Assembly (NCBI GenBank): GCA_964524225.1
Contig: CAZGEW010000022.1
Coordinates: forward strand, 1 to 19,344
Source of the DNA: GCA-2688775 sp964524225
GTDB taxonomy: Archaea; Nanobdellota; Nanobdellia; Woesearchaeales; GW2011-AR4
Length of the DNA: 19,344 bases
Direction: 5' to 3'
The translations under genes were made by a program, and so were the position numbers. Under the pieces are notes generated by a model, which worked only from the letters and a program-made list of their open reading frames with translations, did no database searches and had not been told where the DNA came from. Below are positions 14,770-19,344 of the stretch, piece by piece. Each line of letters begins with the position of its first letter. Positions within the stretch are counted from its first letter, which is position 1.

Positions 14770-16899
14770 TTATTGGAAATCAGGTTGTAATGTTAATTGG
14801 TAAATATTTGAGTAGTCTTCTATCTTGCTCATTTGCTCTATATCTTCTATAACCCTATTTTGCTCTGGCACACTTGCAATGTCAATGCTAACAACATAAA
14901 ATATAATTGTGGAATAGCGCTCGAGGTCTTTTGAAGTCAGAGCTATGTTAAGCTTTAATCCACCTTCAGGGAACATTTCTTCACCCTGCGAGGATTTCTC
15001 GCCAAAATCGACTTTTGGAATTGTATAACATTCCTTGCCTAAGAATCCTTTACTGACGCATTTCTCTTTTTCCGGAATTATTATTCTTTCATTTAGCATT
15101 AAGCTTATATCAGCAACATAATTGCCAGGTGCAACCTGAATCTCGCTGGGTTCTTGTTGAGCTTCATAAGTACCTATAGCAGAGAATTCAAGCTCTTCTT
15201 GAGTACCAATTCTAGTCAATGTAACAGTTGCAGATTCTTTTTCATTGAGGTTTTGCGCTGAATCAACAAATTTCCATCCTTGAGGAGTCTTGACAACATT
15301 TTTCTTTTTTACAATAAAATTTTTAGCGTATATTGGCTGTAAATTAACATTTAAATTTGCCTTTTCATCTACCTTTGGATCAAATTCTATCGCTTTGCCA
15401 ATATGAGAATCTTTCAAAATGTTTACAGTACCTCCTATACCAATTGGAAATTTTTCAATCAGGAGTCCATTCTCTTCTGTTGAACCAATATAACAACTTT
15501 CACCAACAACTGTATAGAGTATATTTGAATCTTTTAGTGGGGTTTTATTTGAGTCTGCACTTCTAACAGCTATTGTTATATTGCCACTTGTTCTTACATC
15601 ACACAGCAAAGAGCGCTCTGATAATGTTGCTCTTTCGAGTGGCTCAAAATCAGCAGGCATTGGCTTGTTGTTTCTTATGTTGCTTTCCAAGAAAAAATAA
15701 AATGAATAGCCTTGGCCATTTAGCGCAAATGGCTCTTTGAGCTCAATCAAAACTGGAAAAGACAAGTCATATGCAAACCTATAGGTTTGAATTCCAAAAA
15801 ATGATATTATGCTGTTTGCAGAGCTTGGTATACAATTTTCTCCTCTGCAATTTAAATCAAAATAAGTTGGCCAGAAGTCAAGGTAAGTAAAATAAGCAGC
15901 CAAATCTTTAAAGGTACTATTCGCAACTGGGATTATCGTTGAGTCATATAATCTTTGCTTAAGCTCTGTGTCAAATATGCTTCTTTCATAATTATAAGTG
16001 CCATCCACTTGAAACAATGGGATGTAAGAAACAAGCAGTTCATTTACTTTATCTTCAATGTTTGATTCTTGCCATGAGTTAGCTGTGCCAAATTTAAATG
16101 TCATATCTGACATAGGAGGCAATTTTTCATTATCAACCCCAGAAAAAGCAACTAGTAGATTCAGCACATGCTTTTCTAAATAGCGGTGCTTGATTTCAAG
16201 GTTCGTTATTTTTGTTGCTAATTCATAAATATTGTTTAAGTTAATTGGAATTCTCACAAGAAATTGTTTTATGTCTGATTTTATGCTTTGAAGCTCTGCT
16301 ATGATTGGGTATTCAACAATAACTGTTATATCATTTTTTCCGATAACAACATCAGTATTTAACTTGCCATTTTCAGTTATCTTATATTCTTGCTTGAATG
16401 TTTCAAAATCATTTATACATTCTCTAAATCTCAAGGCAATATACCTTTCAAGTTGCTTTTCAATTGAGTTGTCACTTTGTCTGAGCTCAGGCCTTTTTGA
16501 TGAGAATTTGCAATCACCATTGCAATTATTTGCTGACTTCAAGTACCACCAATAAGGAATTCTCAAATTAGAGTCCTTTGTAAATTGCACAACATCACTC
16601 TCAGTTGGATTTTGGGTTATTATGAATGACTCTCTGTTCAAGACTGCATCAGAAAAACTAATATAGCCGCCTTGCTGTCCGATTTTTTTTAATCCTTCAA
16701 CGCTTACTGAATAAACACAGTCATTAACATATTTTTTTATTGGCTCAAATTCAGTTGGAACTTGCTCTTCTACAATTGTTATCTCAGGCTCAAGCTCTGA
16801 TTTCTTTTCTTGAGTTGTGTAAAAAAAGAAAATGCCACTTATCACAATTATTATGCCTATTATAATAAAAATTGTTGTTTGGGCCCTTTTTTGCATCAT
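14770..16899 (-). CDS. Large type IV pilin-like surface protein (709 aa)
   Basis: The start MMQKRA then Q7-T8-T9-I-F and a strongly hydrophobic helix (10-28) form a class III signal, with predicted cleavage between A6 and Q7. An acidic segment follows. The family landmarks shared with the 633-aa protein at 6015-7916 are C61, GGYI at 77-80, IPYWWY at 114-119, C161 and, further on, FFGIQTYRFAYDLSFPVL. An insert with extra cysteines (C126, C130) follows IPYWWY and is absent from the 633-aa paralogue. The C-terminal third is beta-rich, ending in acidic low-complexity sequence. Two ATGs (16899, 16896) are possible; both leave a very short leader before the cut. It starts 12 bp after the beta-helix gene and is followed, one base on, by the 1009-aa gene. 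Likely anchored or polymerised like a pilin, but with an oversized ectodomain. Confidence 0.87.
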   Translation of the reverse strand: MMQKRAQTTIFIIIGIIIVISGIFFFYTTQEKKSELEPEITIVEEQVPTEFEPIKKYVNDCVYSVSVEGLKKIGQQGGYISFSDAVLNRESFIITQNPTESDVVQFTKDSNLRIPYWWYLKSANNCNGDCKFSSKRPELRQSDNSIEKQLERYIALRFRECINDFETFKQEYKITENGKLNTDVVIGKNDITVIVEYPIIAELQSIKSDIKQFLVRIPINLNNIYELATKITNLEIKHRYLEKHVLNLLVAFSGVDNEKLPPMSDMTFKFGTANSWQESNIEDKVNELLVSYIPLFQVDGTYNYERSIFDTELKQRLYDSTIIPVANSTFKDLAAYFTYLDFWPTYFDLNCRGENCIPSSANSIISFFGIQTYRFAYDLSFPVLIELKEPFALNGQGYSFYFFLESNIRNNKPMPADFEPLERATLSERSLLCDVRTSGNITIAVRSADSNKTPLKDSNILYTVVGESCYIGSTEENGLLIEKFPIGIGGTVNILKDSHIGKAIEFDPKVDEKANLNVNLQPIYAKNFIVKKKNVVKTPQGWKFVDSAQNLNEKESATVTLTRIGTQEELEFSAIGTYEAQQEPSEIQVAPGNYVADISLMLNERIIIPEKEKCVSKGFLGKECYTIPKVDFGEKSSQGEEMFPEGGLKLNIALTSKDLERYSTIIFYVVSIDIASVPEQNRVIEDIEQMSKIEDYSNIYQLTLQPDFQ

Positions 16900-16910
16900 T
16901 TTTTTTGCAT

Positions 16911-18821
16911 TTATGATACTTTTCTACAGCTTATAATTATTCCATCTTGAACTGTTAATATTGTTGATGAATTGCAGATGCCTGTAAATCCTGCCCCTGC
17001 TTCTGTATAATAACTAGAAGCATTAATGGCTCCTGCAATGTCTAATTTAAAATCAGGAGAAGTTGTTCCAATACCCTTATTTCCAGATACTATTGTTTCA
17101 TCATAGATATCAAGACGATTATTATATCTTGTATATAGTGGCAGATTTCCACTTAAAAAATTATTCTCTACAACAGCACTTACATAAGAGTTGGGTTTAT
17201 CTGTGCTTCCCAAAAATCTTATTCCTCTTGCTATAGCACCAGCAGTATTATTAATAAATTCATTGTATCTAATTACAACGTTAGTCACATTAGGATAATC
17301 AAATAATATGCCAGAATCTTTATCACTATCTACTGAATTGATTCCGTTATCTATAAATCTTACATTTTCAATAACAACATTTTTAGTGTGATTTCTACCC
17401 TGAAATCGTATTCCAGCATTATTTGAATTTTGTATTACTCCATTTTTAATGATGACATTTTCAATATCTCCATATTGAGCATTTATAGAAATTGCACCAT
17501 ATGCTTTCGAACTATCCAAAAAGAAATTAGAGATTTCAATATTTTTCATAGGCAAAGCTCCAGCTTTATTTTGGTTTATATATATATCTGGTTCTCCAGT
17601 TCCTTGACCACAATTCAAGCAATGCACCCCGCTAATTTTTATATTTTCAGTGGGAGTAATAAAATTAGTATTAGAAATTAATACTGCTCCCCAATGTCGT
17701 GGATAATCTACAAAAACATTCTTTATGTCTACATTTTTAGAACCATCATCAATTACTATTGCGTAATCATGTTGTTTATTTGTAAAAATATTATTGACAT
17801 TTACATTTTTATTCCTTCTTATTACAATGTTCTGACCATCAGCTGATTTAACAAAATAACCATTAGTTATTAAAACTGTATTGCCTCCATTGACTTCTAT
17901 ACCCCAACCATTAAAATTATAAAATTCGTCATAATAATCTACATTTTCTAAATGAATTCCTTCAACGTTAAAATTTATAATTTTGTCTTCCCTTTCTGAA
18001 CTTTGTTCTTTTGCTTGAATACCTCCTCTTGTATCAATTAATCTTATGTTCTTATAAAAAATATTTTTTATAACTCCATTAGAATTTATTTTTAGGTCTG
18101 TTACAAAAGTAAAAGTTTGATTCCATTCTTTAACCTCAATGTTTTCAAAAACTAAATTATCTCCAGAATCTAATCCTACAAAATTAAATAAAAAACCATG
18201 TTGATTGGAAGGTAAATTTCCTTGAAATTTTAAATTATAAAAACCGACATTTTCTAATATCTGGCCATCCGCTGTATTGATGCTAAAAGTATCAGAAACA
18301 TTAAAAACTACATTATTATCACCTATCCACATTGTATTAGAAAACATAGATATATCATTAATTAATGGATAATTTCCACTTCTGAAATATATAGAATTGT
18401 TAGACACTGATTCAATTTCATCGCTACAATCATTATCTTGACAAACAACATCACAACTTACATTTAATTCTGGTTTAGTTCCATCATCCCTACAAATAAT
18501 AACATCATAACTTCTTGCATAAGCCTTTTTATCAAAAGAATAAATACCAGTTTTATTGAGTTTTAAAGTGCTGATATTAACATCATCATTAAACTTTACA
18601 TCTCCATAAATATCAAGTTTCCGATTAGTAGTGTTAATCTTAACAATGTTGTTTTCAACCCAGAAAGATATAAAGTTATCCTCATTGCCAATTTGCACAG
18701 CATTATTTGGAGAATCTGCATTTAAAAACCTTACAATTTCATCGACTGAGGCACTTGCAAAAATACCTAATAAAAATATTCCAAATATTGCCAATAACAA
18801 CCAATTTAATTTTTTGTTCAT
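16911..18821 (-). CDS. Secreted parallel beta-helix protein with tail-fibre-like C-terminus (636 aa)
   Basis: Residues 1-24 form a Sec signal (hydrophobic core, ASA before the cut). An N-terminal beta region follows, with a Cys cluster near 105-130. From about residue 140 to 570 there are irregular repeats of 20-30 residues of the type NVVIENVRFIDNG and IKNGVIQNSNNAGIRF, characteristic of right-handed parallel beta-helices (pectate-lyase/NosD-like fold). These usually bind or cut polysaccharide; no catalytic residues can be assigned. The C-terminus has GIGTTSPDFKLDIAGAINA, then GAGFTGIC and IIISC, a pattern familiar from phage tail-fibre and needle-like proteins. Asn-x-Ser/Thr sites are abundant. 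It sits 47 bp after the RHH gene and 12 bp before the 709-aa pilin-like gene. A surface glycan-binding tip or spike is a reasonable guess; a viral origin of the C-terminal module is possible. Confidence 0.85.
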   Translation of the reverse strand: MNKKLNWLLLAIFGIFLLGIFASASVDEIVRFLNADSPNNAVQIGNEDNFISFWVENNIVKINTTNRKLDIYGDVKFNDDVNISTLKLNKTGIYSFDKKAYARSYDVIICRDDGTKPELNVSCDVVCQDNDCSDEIESVSNNSIYFRSGNYPLINDISMFSNTMWIGDNNVVFNVSDTFSINTADGQILENVGFYNLKFQGNLPSNQHGFLFNFVGLDSGDNLVFENIEVKEWNQTFTFVTDLKINSNGVIKNIFYKNIRLIDTRGGIQAKEQSSEREDKIINFNVEGIHLENVDYYDEFYNFNGWGIEVNGGNTVLITNGYFVKSADGQNIVIRRNKNVNVNNIFTNKQHDYAIVIDDGSKNVDIKNVFVDYPRHWGAVLISNTNFITPTENIKISGVHCLNCGQGTGEPDIYINQNKAGALPMKNIEISNFFLDSSKAYGAISINAQYGDIENVIIKNGVIQNSNNAGIRFQGRNHTKNVVIENVRFIDNGINSVDSDKDSGILFDYPNVTNVVIRYNEFINNTAGAIARGIRFLGSTDKPNSYVSAVVENNFLSGNLPLYTRYNNRLDIYDETIVSGNKGIGTTSPDFKLDIAGAINASSYYTEAGAGFTGICNSSTILTVQDGIIISCRKVS

Positions 18822-18868
18822 TTTAACTTACCGTAGTACATTTCCAATTATTTGCTGTTTTTTGCAAA

Positions 18869-19042
18869 TTATTCTGCTTTGTTTAAGTCTTGTAGCTCTT
18901 TTTGTATAAGCTCTAGGTCGTACATCTTCTGCTCCATTAGTTCTCGAGCTAGCATTGATTTTTTCTTGCCAAGCTTTTTGGCTACTTTCTCGAGTAAATC
19001 ATTGAGTTCAGTTGAAACAGTAATTCTTATTTGAATGCTCAT
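18869..19042 (-). CDS. Ribbon-helix-helix (CopG/MetJ-type) transcriptional regulator, 57 aa
   Basis: ATG at 19042 and TAA at 18869-18871. The product starts MSIQIRITVSTELNDLLEKV: a beta strand (IQIRITV, 3-9), helix A (TELNDLLEKVAKKLG, 11-25), then the KKS turn and helix B (about 27-53), ending in an acidic, heptad-like ELIQKELQDL tail. This is the RHH fold, in which the two strands of a dimer insert in the major groove; the alternating Q4, R6 and T8 side chains would contact DNA. The size fits a minimal RHH domain. No toxin partner adjoins; the next gene downstream is the beta-helix surface protein. It heads the surface operon and probably controls it, and itself, through the TATACT/AGTATA sites upstream. 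Confidence 0.85.
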   Translation of the reverse strand: MSIQIRITVSTELNDLLEKVAKKLGKKKSMLARELMEQKMYDLELIQKELQDLNKAE

Positions 19043-19055
19043 TTTGACTTAAATT

Positions 19056-19084
19056 TATACTTTAGATAGTCTAATTTTAGTATA
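19056..19084 (-). promoter_or_regulatory. Inverted TATACT/AGTATA pair 1 (candidate RHH operator)
   Basis: TATACT at 19056-19061 and AGTATA at 19079-19084, offset 23 bp. It lies between the TATA box and the RHH start codon and also holds the inner inverted repeat TTAGA-TAG-TCTAA (19062-19074). The offset is identical in the two other pairs upstream. Confidence 0.5.
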
Positions 19085-19086
19085 TT

Positions 19087-19100
19087 TATTTAAATCTTTC
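19087..19100 (-). promoter_or_regulatory. BRE/TATA promoter of the RHH-led surface operon
   Basis: The minus strand reads GAAAGA followed by TTTAAATA (TATA box 19087-19094, BRE 19095-19100). A start about 25 nt downstream lies near 19065, giving a short leader of about 23 nt before the ATG at 19042. It is flanked by candidate operators, as expected for an autorepressed promoter. Confidence 0.55.
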
Positions 19101-19120
19101 TATTTTATAAAGAAAAATAA

Positions 19121-19149
19121 TATACTTATTTATACATAAATAAAGTATA
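19121..19149 (-). promoter_or_regulatory. Inverted TATACT/AGTATA pair 2 (candidate RHH operator)
   Basis: TATACT at 19121-19126 and AGTATA at 19144-19149, again offset 23 bp. The interior is nearly symmetric (TTATTTA / TAAATAA). A further AGTATA at 19155-19160 follows one helical turn (11 bp) after the right half. Confidence 0.5.
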
Positions 19150-19205
19150 TATTAAGTATATTTAAAGGTTAAATAAATTTATTCTAATTTTATTTAGACT
19201 TAATT

Positions 19206-19234
19206 TATACTATTAAAAGTTTAAATATAGTATT
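19206..19234 (-). promoter_or_regulatory. Inverted TATACT/AGTATT pair 3 (candidate RHH operator)
   Basis: TATACT at 19206-19211 and AGTATT at 19229-19234, offset 23 bp. The half-sites extend to ATACTAT / ATAGTAT. One base departs from the other pairs. It is the most distal of the three from the operon start. Confidence 0.4.
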
Positions 19235-19253
19235 AATAATGTATATAAAATGA

Positions 19254-19282
19254 AAAAAATGCCAAGTTACTTGGCATTTTTT
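19254..19282 (-). terminator. Hairpin terminator after the gene at the right edge
   Basis: A perfect 13-bp inverted repeat (AAAAAATGCCAAG / CTTGGCATTTTTT) with a 3-nt loop. It starts 15 nt after the stop codon of the partial minus-strand gene and is followed on that strand by T6. The A6/T6 base is shared with the three other hairpins in the window. This one is clearly separated from the next gene, which supports a terminator role. Confidence 0.7.
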
Positions 19283-19297
19283 CAAATAAGGTAGTAT

Positions 19298-19344
19298 TTA
19301 ATCTTCAGCAGTTTTATATATGAGTTCTATTATAGTTCTCTGTA
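19298..19344 (-). CDS. C-terminal end of an unidentified protein (5' part beyond window)
   Basis: Of the three minus-strand frames entering from the right edge, only one stays open as far as the TAA at 19298-19300. It gives the last 14 residues, QRTIIELIYKTAED, after an incomplete first codon. The hairpin 15 nt downstream supports a real gene end. Too short to identify, and chance cannot be excluded. Confidence 0.4.
   Translation of the reverse strand, partial: QRTIIELIYKTAED

Noticed and set aside
16911..19344. Provirus fragment because of the tail-fibre-like C-terminus
   Set aside because: No capsid, portal, terminase or integrase genes; the neighbours are cell-surface proteins with Sec or prepilin signals.

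Overview
The window looks like part of the chromosome of a DPANN-type archaeon, of the Woesearchaeota/Pacearchaeota kind. The evidence is strong AT bias, archaeal BRE/TATA promoter elements, class III (type IV pilin-like) signal peptides with a Q at +1, very large Cys-containing surface proteins with Ig/FN3 repeats, and 'ITGxV' motifs just outside membrane anchors. Every protein gene is on the minus strand, so transcription runs from high to low coordinates. I see no tRNA, rRNA, CRISPR, integrase or transposase.

Layout in transcription order. At the right edge are the last codons of a gene (19298-19344), followed by a terminator-like hairpin (19254-19282). Next is an AT-rich control region with three equally spaced TATACT/AGTATA inverted pairs and a BRE/TATA element. 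It drives an apparent operon: a ribbon-helix-helix regulator (18869-19042), a secreted parallel beta-helix protein (16911-18821), a 709-aa pilin-like protein (14770-16899), a 1009-aa Ig-like secreted protein (11739-14768) and a small membrane-anchored protein (11350-11733). The last three are essentially abutting. A 245-bp gap then holds a candidate plus-strand small RNA with its own promoter, a 22-bp direct repeat and a long A6/T6 hairpin. A 700-aa anchored surface protein (9002-11104) and a polytopic membrane protein (8182-8952) follow. A second promoter/operator region precedes an AbrB-fold regulator (7919-8071), a 633-aa pilin-like protein (6015-7916) and a giant FN3/Ig protein of at least 1988 aa that runs off the left edge.

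The most striking point is that the window holds two diverged copies of the same three-protein set. The 709-aa and 633-aa proteins are paralogues, as are the 1009-aa and >=1988-aa proteins, and the 127-aa protein matches the N-terminal domain of the 700-aa protein. The sets appear to be controlled by different small DNA-binding proteins: RHH for one, AbrB for the other, at least for its pilin-like and giant members. I infer an envelope-spanning surface assembly (adhesin, pilus-like fibre or cell-contact apparatus) with two versions. The homology is visible in the sequence; the function is inference.
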